From positions 124,001 to 188,000 of the forward strand of contig JBAIAA010000659.1 of assembly GCA_037893245.1 (NCBI GenBank): a DNA stretch of 64,000 nucleotides, in the 5' to 3' direction. Positions 12,201-24,600 of the stretch are shown piece by piece. The stretch is from Crossaster papposus. Taxonomy: Eukaryota > Echinodermata > Asteroidea > Velatida > Solasteridae. Numbering within the stretch: position 1 is the stretch's first letter; every line of letters begins with the position of its first letter. Below the pieces are notes generated by a model. That model saw only the letters and a program-made list of their open reading frames with translations. It ran no database searches and was not told the DNA's origin. The position numbers were made by a program, and so were the translations under genes.

Positions 12201-15200
12201 TCAGTCGAGTACGCCTTCTGGTATCGGTCAAGACTCGCCCGTGACAGCGAACGCTCCATGTTCAAAATGATCATTGCCCACTGTAATAAAGTACGACTTT
12301 CTAAAAAATCGTCACCGTTTTCACGAAGAGGCAAATTGAGCCTTTCACGGTCTGAACAAACTTTCGAGAAAATCGCTTGTAAAGTTCGTCCTTTTTTCGT
12401 TTGGCAGTTTGAAACATAAATATCCATAGAATATACAAGATTAAGGTATCATGGGAAAGAAGAGATTCCAATCTTATTAAATATAGCAAACGTTAAGAAA
12501 AATAGGTGATTAGTTTTGCAGAATTAATCAATTAATAGAATTGCCTCTTCGTGAAAACGAAAAAACGATACATTAGCAAATTCGCCCGTGGCTGTGAGAG
12601 TCAGAATGTATACATTTCCCCATTGCGCCCCAAATTTGTCTCTTCGTGAAAACGCTAAAAGCCAGTACGCGCCCAATTCGCCCAATTCGCCTCTTCGTGA
12701 AAACGCTAAAGTCACTACGCGCACCAAAGTGCCCCTTCATAAACACGTTGAAGTCAACGCTATTTCGAATTTGCCTCTTCGTGAAAACGCAAAAGGGCAC
12801 TTGAGGACCAATTCGCCCATTCGTTAATTAGGTTAATTTTTTTGATGTATAAATTCACCAGGTTGTAGAAATTGCAATATTTAATCGTTTTCATCAATTT
12901 TTTTTTTATGAAATTCGCCTCTTCGTGAAAACGGTGACGAAATATTGAAGTTGGATCTAAATCTGCACGGACGGACAAACCGTTAGCGCAAGGCACCATC
13001 TTCCGGAGGTACGGTATAGTCTAAAAACCCATGTAGTTATAATATAGAAACAATAATTTTATAATATACGTATAGCCGTAGCTCTGGACGCCCGTTTCAG
13101 ACACGACCTATAACACAAACAAAATTTGTTTCACCTTTTTTAATACCTTTTAAAAATTTCGAAAGATTTAATAAATCTTTCAAAAGTGTCTGAATCTGGA
13201 AAGGCACAAGGCTTTAGATTAACTATTGTTAAAGCAAACCCTAAGAGATTCATTTTTCTATTCAAGCTATAGGTATAGTAGTGATGCAAATTTGCTTTTT
13301 TCAACATGAAGGTGTGACTTCGGAATCGTAATTATAGCTATACCTGTCGCTTCCACTCCATTCGCGAACGGTCCTTGATCTTCTCGAAGGTTCGCGCCAT
13401 TTTCGCGATGAGCATGTTGAGTAGCAGCACCGGCAACACCAAGGCAAAGACAACGAAGATCACACCCACCTGCCACGGCGCTCGTGATAGGCGGAGATCC
13501 TGCGTCTGTAAAGGTCAAAGGTTGTAGCCTTGGACCCAGTTTATGGAAGTGCTGAATAATTCATGCACGCATGCGCATTAATAGGCGGGAAGGCTAGAAG
13601 CGAAATCGGCCTATTGAAAATGTACATGGGGTCCGAACAGTGTTGTCACTTTCTCTTAATTTCTCCAGGATTTGTCCCATTTGTCTTTGGGAAAAGTCCC
13701 TGGAATAATCATCATATTACTTTCTGGTCTAAGTGTTTTTTGGGGAATACAAAATAAATCAGCAGGGCTCCTTTCCCCACGAATCGAAGAGAATAACTGT
13801 GACTTTGTCTGGGTCCACCCATGGCCACCCATGGAGGAATAAGAATTCCTCCATGGTCCACCACATTGCGGGCAGAATCGTGGGCCTTGAATCGAAGCGT
13901 GAGTCACAACATTTTGTGCTACTGCTCCCAAGCTGGGATTCGCGCCGTGTGCCTGCGATTCTGTCGGCAATGTGATGGATGGTTGAATGACAAAACATTT
14001 GGGACCCCTCCCTGTACATTTTTAATTGGCCGATTTAACTTCTTGCTTGTCAGCCTATTAATGCGTGCATGATTTGAATTTATTAGCAAACTAGGCCGAT
14101 ATTCAAGGCCTGCTAACCTAGCAGCCAAATAGGCAGTTCATCAAACCAAAAAACCGGAAAATGAATTTGCATGTCAATAGGGTATGGCGATGTTTTGGAT
14201 GGGTCAAATAATTGTTAGGAACAGCAGTAAATCTGATAGCCTATAGTGTGTGCGTTTAGATCTAAACAAGCATGGTGGAAGGTAAACATGGTAAAGGGAA
14301 GAAACGTAAAGCCAATTATAGTGATGAAAATTTTGCGGAAAAGTTTGATGAATTGAAAGACGTTCTTGAGAGTAAGCACCAAGACGTCGAAACCAATCGC
14401 AATAAGAAATAGGCTTGGGAAGTTATCCTCACCCAGCTAGATTCCCCACAACCAATAGAAAATTCGGAACCTAAAAAATAAGGCTCTCAAAAACTCAAAT
14501 CTTAATCTAATGTTATCCAATGTAAAAATATCCCGTAACAAATGATTTTGTTTCCAACTAGTGACTTAGAGACATCCCAGATCAACTCTAACGTTAGCAG
14601 CCAACTAAGCTTAGCAAAGTTGTATGAATACCACTTAGCTTCCAACTTAGCTTAGCTGTCAGCCGGGGTCCATTTTAGCAGCCAACTAGGCTTAGCAGGC
14701 TCGGCCATGCATGGTCTATTGCCTACGCACTAAACGAAATTGTGGCTACCTAAAGCCGTCACAAAGTGGACTGAATTGTTTTTTGCGCACAAACATAAAT
14801 AGAAACTTTATTATTTTTGTTCCAACTTACCCGGAATTTAGAGAAGGTCATGTGGAACATAGTGCTGATGGTACTCTTGAGATCTATGTAACTTTCCTGC
14901 GTGGAGACACCCAAGTACGCGTAGAAAAAAACTGGTCAGGACAAAATAAAAAGACGCATTCGAACTGTTTGTAAACTGGTGAAATAGTATACAGATTAGT
15001 TCATTATTTTTTGCTGGGCGGCCATGTCGTGCACTGGAACGAATAATTTAATGCACGTGATTCATTCAGGTATTGTATAATTATCCCTCCCCCTCCCCGC
15101 TCCCCCAAATCCTCCAAAATCAATATGATTTTGCACACACCCTATTGGGAGTCAGGGTTAATTAATCAGTTATTATTTAGTACTGCCTGGAACCGACTTT

Positions 15201-15578
15201 GCACTACGATATACATCTATAATTATACACTAAGAACAACGTTAGCATTGAATGTTTAAATTATCAATTAAATCAACCGTTATTATAAAATAATAATAGT
15301 ATAAAACTACCTATATTATTTTACTTAATGGGCACTTTGGGAAACAAATTAGCGATAGTTTTGATTCACTTGGGAGACAGTGGCACTTAGGGAGGCATTT
15401 CAATGTCTCCCTAAGTGTCTATATTTGGGAGTTATTTTTGCTCGGAGAAGACAGATTTGGGTCTAAATAGCATAAATCTCGAAGATCATAGAAAAAAGGG
15501 TTAGGGTATAAAAGTTAGGGCAGTATCCATTTTCTGCACGACTCTATGGGATTGTCTCCCAAAGTACCCATTTGGGCG

Positions 15579-15611
<33 letters not shown>

Positions 15612-18600
15612 AATCACATGACATATACAACAAAATGAACAAAGTAAACGGACAGGAGCGGGATTTGTAACCACTGTAACCACTGTAACCACTGCGACCA
15701 CTGCGACCACTGCGACCACTGCGACCACTGCGACCACTGCGACCACTGTTATACCGACCGGCGCTATACCTTGAACTAAGCTTTTTTTGCCCTGTGTGAA
15801 TCGGCGGTCTCCCATTTTGATTTGTTTTTCTAACTTCACATCTTAAACAGTTTCGTTTAAGGTGAAACATATCTCACCTCCAGCGAACATGTAGATGAAG
15901 ATGCAATAGATGATGACGAACCGCAGCAGGTCACCTGTGCACATCTTACCAATGATTACCACCAAGGGACCCAGCTTCTTGTGTGCTCTATCATCAGAAA
16001 CCACACACAAAAATTCCAAAACTGTGTGAGTTTGTTTTTGATTGAAATAGGGGACGTATAACAATAAAGGACAATAGGGTCCCCTATTTCGCCAAGGTCC
16101 CCGATTCCGACTCGTGTGCAAATCCTATGGCGATCATCCGAAAACGAGTACAAACAAAAGAGGTAAGACGGTCGGACAATGCCCCGTCCACGATTGACGG
16201 CATTTACCCACCTGTGTGCGTGTGTGCCGAATTTATTTGGTGAACGTTAGCGAAAAAACTAACGTCGAACAGCAACCGGAGCTGAGCCCAATTTCAATTT
16301 GTTTAGCGGAAATGATACAGGGGCGCTGCTTAACAGTTAGCGGAAAAGCTGTGCTAACTACAGCAGACAAATCTGCTAACCTTAATTAAGCGCTATTTCA
16401 CGGTATTTTTGTGTTTTGTGCTAACGTTTGGGCGCGCATGGGGATATATTATTACGTCACTGATTTAAGCCCGCAAGGTTAAGCGTACCTTTTGCCGTAT
16501 ACACCTACTGCTAACGGTCCCTGTGAAATAGACGAAGCCTCTGTTATATGCTTAGCATGCAGCGCACTGACCTCTATACATGGACAGATCATCCATTGTT
16601 TCATTTTGAAGTCGGCATGCAGAGAAGTGCAACATGGCGGACCCACGAAGTCACTCTGTGAGCCAATGAAATGTCCAGGTGTAGAGTTCAGTTGGTTGGT
16701 AAATCCACTGACCTCTACAACTGGACATTTCATTGGCTCACAGCAGTGACGCCATGTTGCACTTCCAGTTCGCGCCGACTTCAAGTGTTAGCACAGCAGA
16801 ATATGGACAATGATCCGTCCAGGTGTTGAGGTCAGTGATGCAGCGCCGTAAAATTGGCCAGTGACGTATATTGAAGATGGCGGAGAGGTAAGCAGACGGC
16901 AGTTTTCTTGTCACGGAAAGGATCATCATTTCATAAATATTTTTCATTGATGGTTGATTGTTTTGAGCAATAACTACATTTCTTTTCTTTTAAAAAAGAA
17001 CAATGAATTGAACAATTATTATTGTTGCAGCCGATAAGAACTTGGTATGAGCGCAAAGCGAGGACGCAATCGAGCGTCTTGTGGTCGCAGCGAGAAATAA
17101 ATCTCCCCGCTGCGTCTGTACTGAGTTCTCACTACGTCCATTGCGAAGTCGCTACGTCTCTCTCGCGTCCTTGTTGCGCTCTTACTGCGCTTCTAGGGAG
17201 AGTTATTGACTTCTTCCCGCTCTTACAACGTCCAGGCGGAGCTGCCGCTGCGACTATGCCGCTTCTTATATACGCCGGTATAATGCGCGTCCAATCACGA
17301 TCGGCCGACGTTTGCAGTAGGCTCACAGTACGATCCCACAAAAAGTGATAAATGATGTTTAATAGACCCCACAGCTGTGATGTGGCCTCGTCAAGCGGGG
17401 AAAGCGGACTGGTGACTGGCGGTCGCAGCGGGGTCTAGTTATGCTCGCTGCGCGGACGTATCGAACTCGTTTCGAGAACGTATTGCAGACGTCATGCGGG
17501 CGTAACGCCAGCGCGATTGGTCACGTAAAGCAGCTTGGCAGCGGCGTGGCCGGGGGGCGCGTTCGAACCCCACACTGGACGAGATTGGAGCGCGGTATAG
17601 GTCGCAGCAGGAGTGCCGTGGAAGCGCCGTGAACGCGATATGGAGCGTACTAAAATATCCGTTGTTTAACATTTTTCGAAATTTTCAGAGAGTTTTCCGC
17701 GATCGTAATGCGTTTTGCAAAATTTTTTAGTGCACATTAAGCGTCCCCCGTCTCAGTAGAGTGTGACAGGCCGTCATGGGCATCGCTGCGCCCTGACTGT
17801 CTCTCCCTTGCCTAACGTATAATCAGTACCTCAAACAATAATAATGTTCAACATGCGTATGACGCGCACGCGTCCGGAACATGTAGTGTCACTTGTTGTT
17901 GTCCACGTGTGCAGAGGATAGTATACAAATATTGACTGCTTTGAGTGGTATAGTAAAACTAGCCTCCCGAGGTGATCCATGGAGCATTCTATTTTCCCGA
18001 GGCGAAGCCGAGGGAAAATAGAATGCTCCATGGATCACCGAGGGAGGCTAGTTTTACTATACCTCGAAATAAAGCAGTCAATATTTGTTTTATAACACCT
18101 CACTCACAGATTCTGCACAATTTAAGCTTCCTGAAAGTATAGTAATGACAAAACATCTCCGAATTATACGTCTCTCGATCATACGTGTACTTTGTTGCCT
18201 TGATGAACGGGTGCGAAGGTGATAGAACAATGTTTACGCAATGCACCGAAACACACGTCTGGGTTTCAGTCACGCTTTCGTTGCTATGCGCATAGTTCGT
18301 GTGTTGCTATGCGCATTGTCCTTTTTGCGTGGTATAGTCTTTTTTGATAGCGCAAGTAAAAAATAGTAAAAATAGCAAGTGACACGTGCCGCGCTCTCGG
18401 CCAATCAAGACACAGAATCTGTGAGTGAGGTGTTATAAAGCGAAATGACCCATAACAAAGGCCGTGTCCGAATTACTTGGATGCGGCTTAAACTTACACA
18501 CGAGTCAATGAGAAGTGGCTGCGGCCGCTACCATAGACTCATATAATAACATCAAGCCGCAGCCAAGCAATATTTGGACACGTCCTTATACCTATAGAAG

Positions 18601-21600
18601 AGGAGTAGATAGCACCATGACAACACAATGGCTATGGTAAGCAGAATATCCTCAGCCCCACGATATCTGAGCAGACGCAGTGGTACGCATGCGTACCAGA
18701 GACATACAGACACCAGAGACAGACACTTCTCCGGAAGTTCAATCTGTAAAAGAAGATGATCATACTTCACTGAATGAAACGTTGAATTTTACCCACCGAT
18801 TCATCTCAAAGCACCCTCGCTTTTACAAGTAATATTGCACTTAAAAGAAACTTAAAATAGTATTATAAAACAACATTAATTTTAAATCAATGGTATTTAA
18901 AATTTTGAACAGAAACATGTATCATGCCGATAAATGAAGCTTACAAAACTTCTAAAAGCGGTTCCCTGTTGCGTTCTCAGTTCGTAGAAGCCGATGACAA
19001 ACTTGACAGCGCAGCTTACCAACAAGAGCAACTCCGCTGAGAACCGAATCTTTGAAAAAAATCATAGATTTTGCATCACAACATGAAGGGAAAAAACGAT
19101 TTTCGGAGTCTCATTTTAAATTGAAAGTTGCAGACCTAAAAAAACCCAGATAAGCCATTTAGAAATTCAGATATATTATCTCAAACTACAATCACATTAT
19201 CATGATATTTGTCATGCACGATAGCTCTGTCCTTATTTCATTTATTTTATAAAACAGGTAATGTTATTCTTTATTTTGTGATATACATTTGTTTTTCATG
19301 TACAGCCACTCACGACTTACTATTTGTATGTGATTTGCATTTAAATGTTTTACGGTTTTATGTAAAGGTTTTAATAATGAACGAGGAATCGAATTTCATG
19401 TTTTACATGATGATAATAAAATAAATTGAATTTTTCATCAGTGTACGCCTTCTGAAGGGCAATCATCGGCCTTAACAATTTACAAATTATAACTGAACAA
19501 ACACAACAAATCGAAACATTACTTAAAGGTAGGATACACCATTTGCAGATATCGAAAATATTTAATACCGAATTATTAAGAAATATCTTACTCATCTGAA
19601 GGTAAATAATGATTCAATCTAGGCATCCAGCAAAATGATTGCGCTAGATATCCTGTAAATATTGTTTTTCGTGCTTTTCTCCGCATCCACTGTAAAACTT
19701 CGGACAGGTCCGTTAAACGATATTTACTATAACATACAACCCCCGAAATCCACCCATTTATAATAATTCAAGCATTTACCAATGGTGTATCTTACCTTTA
19801 AAAACAAAATGCGTTTACTTAGTTCCATGACCGAGAAACATGCAGGAGAGTAGTAGTGTTTGTTATCTGAGTAATGGAATCACTTACATAACTTGTTGCA
19901 TCTGTGACCGTCATCAAATCGCCACTCGGTCGGAAAAACACTGCTGCTGATATAAGCATTAGGTGAACGACAGTCATCGCGAAGCGAAGCAGTAAGATTT
20001 TCTAAAGCGGGGCAAAGAAATTCAAATAATTATGTTCGGTTGAACGACCAGGTGCGAATTAGAACATTTTCTTCACGATGCATGGCTTTCTATGCGTCTT
20101 ACGCAACAGGATGGGAATAGAGCGCGTATTAGTGGAGCTCGAGAACGTACGAGACTTTACGAAACCGAACTTTAATGGGCGGGCACATCGAGATAGCGAG
20201 TAAAGCGAGTAGTTTTATTGAAATACATGTTTTGACGCTGTTTTCTTTTTATTGAAAGGTAGTTAAAAACGTTTAAAGAATTATTTCAATATACAAAATG
20301 TGAACGATTATATCAAAATAGGGAAAAGGAGAAAACACAATTTTAATTACGTCTTCCGTTCTCGTTCACGCGCCAGTTTTTTTCTAAAAGCCCAGACTGC
20401 ATGCAGTATAATGAGGCGATTGTCGCATAATTTATGTACATTTTGACGTTTGCACACGTTAGCGCACCGACATGCAGTACAGGGATTTGGGGGTCGGGCT
20501 TTCTCCTCCCGCAATGAGCCAATCACGTTCAGCTCAGGTCAAAGTTTTTGTCTGCTTTTCTTCAATAATTTAGACAGTCGTGCCTGTTCTTATATATTGT
20601 ACAATTAAGTTTGAATGCATTATCTTTAGTTCAGGAGGTTTCACTCATCACAAATTTAAACACCAAAGAGAAATACCTCAGCTCTCGCGATGTCCAGAAT
20701 GTGTATACATGTTTAAATTGCGTAATGCACAGCCTTCAGTATTTGCACGTATTTGCATAACCGTCCATCATTATCACGTGATATGACTACTGAATATAGT
20801 TACCACGCCCCCGAAAGGCTAACTTATCCAAGACGATACTGCAGATCAAAAATCTGATCGCGCTGTCGGCCTGTAAATTGCGCCCTCTGTTGGTATATTC
20901 TTTTAATGTGCGTTGCAACTGAAAATTGTAACGTCTTGGAACCAAGACTAGTTAAATCACGGCGCCTGATGTGGTGTGGTTTTCCAGAAAAGTGGAATTT
21001 TGTATCAATGTTAAACGAGGTGTAACAAGGTCAATGAAATACAATGTATAGTACAACCATGGAGGAAGGCCTTCACGGTACAACACAGTACAACAAATAT
21101 CTTACAGTCATTTGCCTTTGAATAGAAACAAAACAAATTGAAACCTATCTCAGACCATCCTCCATGCTCAGACCAGTATTAAAACTATAAATTTAATTCA
21201 TCAGATTTATTATGTTATTCTAGTTCCTAATTGAAAAATCCATTACCGTCAAATCGTGAAGATAAACTTGCTACCTGCCGGTAAGCCTTGGGGTAAAGCA
21301 TGGAGGAATAAGAATGCACGGAGGGAGGAAGGAAGGGTGACGCAATGTGATACCCCAGTCACAATTGGCTTGCGATGGGTTTGCGATTAGTTTGCGGCGG
21401 ATTTCTAGGCATTTTCTGCCGGGGCCCCACGGGACTCCTTGCGGCTGCCGGGTCATTTTTTGGCATCGGGCGGGCATCGAGTTACTTTTAACTCGGACTT
21501 AAAACCTGGTGCGGCGTTTCGCATCGCAAACTGATCGCCAATAAATCGGTCGATGCCTAGCCGATGTCCGGCAGGGCATCGCACACGTCGGGCGGGCGCC

Positions 21601-24600
21601 GAGCCAAATTTTGGACAACCCAGACAATCAATATATCGGCCAGGCGCCGCCCACACGCCGGCCGGGTCTCGCCAGGCGTCCGGCCGACTTGGCGGTGCCT
21701 GGCCGGAAATCGGCCGGGGGCCAGACGGCGCCCTGCCGGCGCCCAACCTGAAATCGGTCATGCATCGGCCGGGGCTCGCAGGGTAAAAAAAGCGGCTCAT
21801 CTACATCTACACACAGTTTATCACACAAGTTTCATAGTGCAAGTACTACATCTCTTCTTTAGCCACCAATGCAACAAGAACCAGGTTGTAGCGGTATAGC
21901 GTGCAAACGCCAACCTCTCCCTCAACCGGGCGACCTACACGCGCTGTGCAGGTGCCCGCAAGCGTTGTGGAGGTATCAACGGCATTTTCTTATTTAATGG
22001 CCCTGTCACACCAGAACATTTTAGGCCATCGCGTGAGTAGCGTGTTGTAATTTTGGCAACACGCTGGCAAACGCTAACCAACGCTAGGCCAGCGTTAGCA
22101 ACACGATGAGCGCGTTACTCACACGCTGGGACACGCTGTCATACGCTGAGGAATTTTTTTTGGCAAAATAGCTCCAATTTCCAGCGTTTGCTAGCGTGTG
22201 ACTGCAAACGCTGGCGGCGCGTTTTAGATTCGTTACTCACGCGTCGAACACGCTAGGCGATCGTTATCAACCCGCTACTCACACGCTGGCGTACGCCGGC
22301 GTACGCTTGCGACACGCTGGTTATGGCCCTGCCACACCAGGACATTTTAGGCCAATGCATGAGTAGCGCGTTAAAAATAGTTGATACGCTGGCAATTGCT
22401 GAACTTTCACAGAAAAAGTCAAGGGGAACCGTGATTTCAGCGTGTTCATACAGGTTGATAACAGGTTCATAGCGTATGCCGGCGCGTAAGTAGCGTGTGA
22501 GGAACGCGCTCAGCGTGTAATGAACGCATCACTGATTTATATAAAAAATACGACAGCGGGTCGCCAGCGTGAGAGTAGTGGGTTGGTAACGATCGTCTAG
22601 CGCGTTCGGCGCGTAAGTAACGGCCTTCTTGCGCGCCGCTAGCGTGTGCAGTCACACGCTGGCAAACGCTCAATTTTTTTAGGTATGTTGAAAAACGTAT
22701 TTTTGTCTCAGCGTGTGACAGCGTGTTCCAGCGTGTGGGTAACGCGCTCAGCGAGTTGCGAACGCTGGCCTAGCGTTGGTCAGCGTTTACCCGCGTGTTG
22801 CCAAAATTTCAACACGTTGGCCTAAAACGTTCTGGTGTGACAGGGCCATTACTGTAATAGCGCGTCATCTTTTTGTACAACTAATCATGTGTTCGTTGCC
22901 GTACGCTGGCGCGCGTTGGACCGCGCTACTCACGCGCTGGGCAGTCGTTCATCAGTCGTCGAGCGCGTTACTAACGCGTTATTCACGCGCTGGCGAACGC
23001 TATAAACCCGTTATTAACGCGTTATGGACACAAGTTCAGCGTTTGCCAGCATATCAACTATTTTTAACGCGCTACTCACGCGTTGGTCTAAAAACGTTCT
23101 AGTGTGACAGGGCCATTAAGAAGGTCAGAGGAGAGCTTCTGCCGCCGGCCGTTGATCGCTGGCCACTCGACAGGCACACTACAGATGCCCGTCCGGCCGC
23201 CGTACGACCTGTACGAATTGGTTGGCACCCTGCCGGATACCGCAGGGGTATCGCAAGGACATAAGCAGGGCACCGGACGAGTGCCTGCCGGACACCGGCC
23301 GATAAACGGGCCAATAATTCGACCCCATTTCCAAGAAAGTCGGCTAATCGCCGGTCGGCGACCCCCCGGGCCCCGTCATGGCAGCGTACGGGGCACTTTT
23401 AATTGTGACTGTGACCGCCATATCGCACGATCTTTCGCCGACCTCTACACGCCGGCCGATGCCTAGAAATCGCACACGCCGCCCGGGCTCCGCTTTAATT
23501 GTGACTGGGGTATGAGCTACTCGATGAGACCATTGACAAATGACCGTAACTATAGATACTGTCACATGAGTCACTGCCAGAAAGCGTAAATAATTACTAC
23601 CCCGCTATGGTCGTTAAGAACAATCGGAAGGGTCATCAGAAATGCACAGCTAATTATATTCACCTTGGCTGATGATATTACGTATACAAGACGAGTGATT
23701 TATTTTCAATTAGCGGGTCCGTAGCCAATGTAACGGTGTCACTTATGCGTGCAGACTTCTCCGGACGGATTTAGCGGATAATTGAGAACGTTACATGCGC
23801 GTATTTGTATTCGCCGTGCTACCACAAAGTCATGCTATATGAGACGGACGGAAATCACAGCATCTGGTGTGCTGTAGTTTTCAATAAAAGTGGAATTTTG
23901 TATAAATCGTTGAAAATACCTGACTATTTAATATTTCAAACACTGCTCCCAATTTATTATATTTAGTTATACTTTACATTAAAGGGATCGTACACGTTTG
24001 GTAATTACTCCAAAAATTAATGGCAATAAAAACTTACTTGGTAAGAACTACAGCAGCTTTGGAGAACCCCTCGACAGGAACAATGTTTCTTTTGGGTAAT
24101 CCTTCGGGAGCTGAATGGCATTTTTGTCTTTGTCTTGGTTATTATGTTTGGTACATTGCATCTAAAGCTTTTATTTTATGTTTTCTTTGTAATTTTGGTC
24201 TGTGCATTTGTTGATGTTTCCCGAGAAATAAAATAGAGAATAGAGAATGCATTTGTAGAAACTTTTCACTTCGAAGTACTGCGGTTATGGAAAAAGATAT
24301 CACAGTTTGCCCAAAAATTTGAATCTGAGAAGCGTTACTGCAGTGACGTTTCTCAGACTGTGTATTCCAATGCAGATTATCCTTCCTGCGTCGAAATAAC
24401 CGCTCCAGATTTTCGGCAATATCTCAAAATCGCTATACCACCTTTTGAAATGAAATTTGTACAGGTTAGTTTTATGGTATATATCTATAACTCTATAGGA
24501 TTGAAACAAACAATGGGTTCCAATTACCAAACGTATACGATCCCTTTAAAATAGAAATATGGTTACACATCCGTGAATAGGTGTTAGCCAATAGTCTGTT

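Noticed and set aside
12543-12935. CRISPR-like array of repeats and spacers
   Set aside because: Spacing is irregular (about 35-145 bp), the repeats are the ends of a foldback element, and the host is a eukaryote.
15501-15870. Open frames rich in Ser-Gly-Arg or Val-Ala
   Set aside because: They are translations of the 9-bp minisatellite and the TTA microsatellite.
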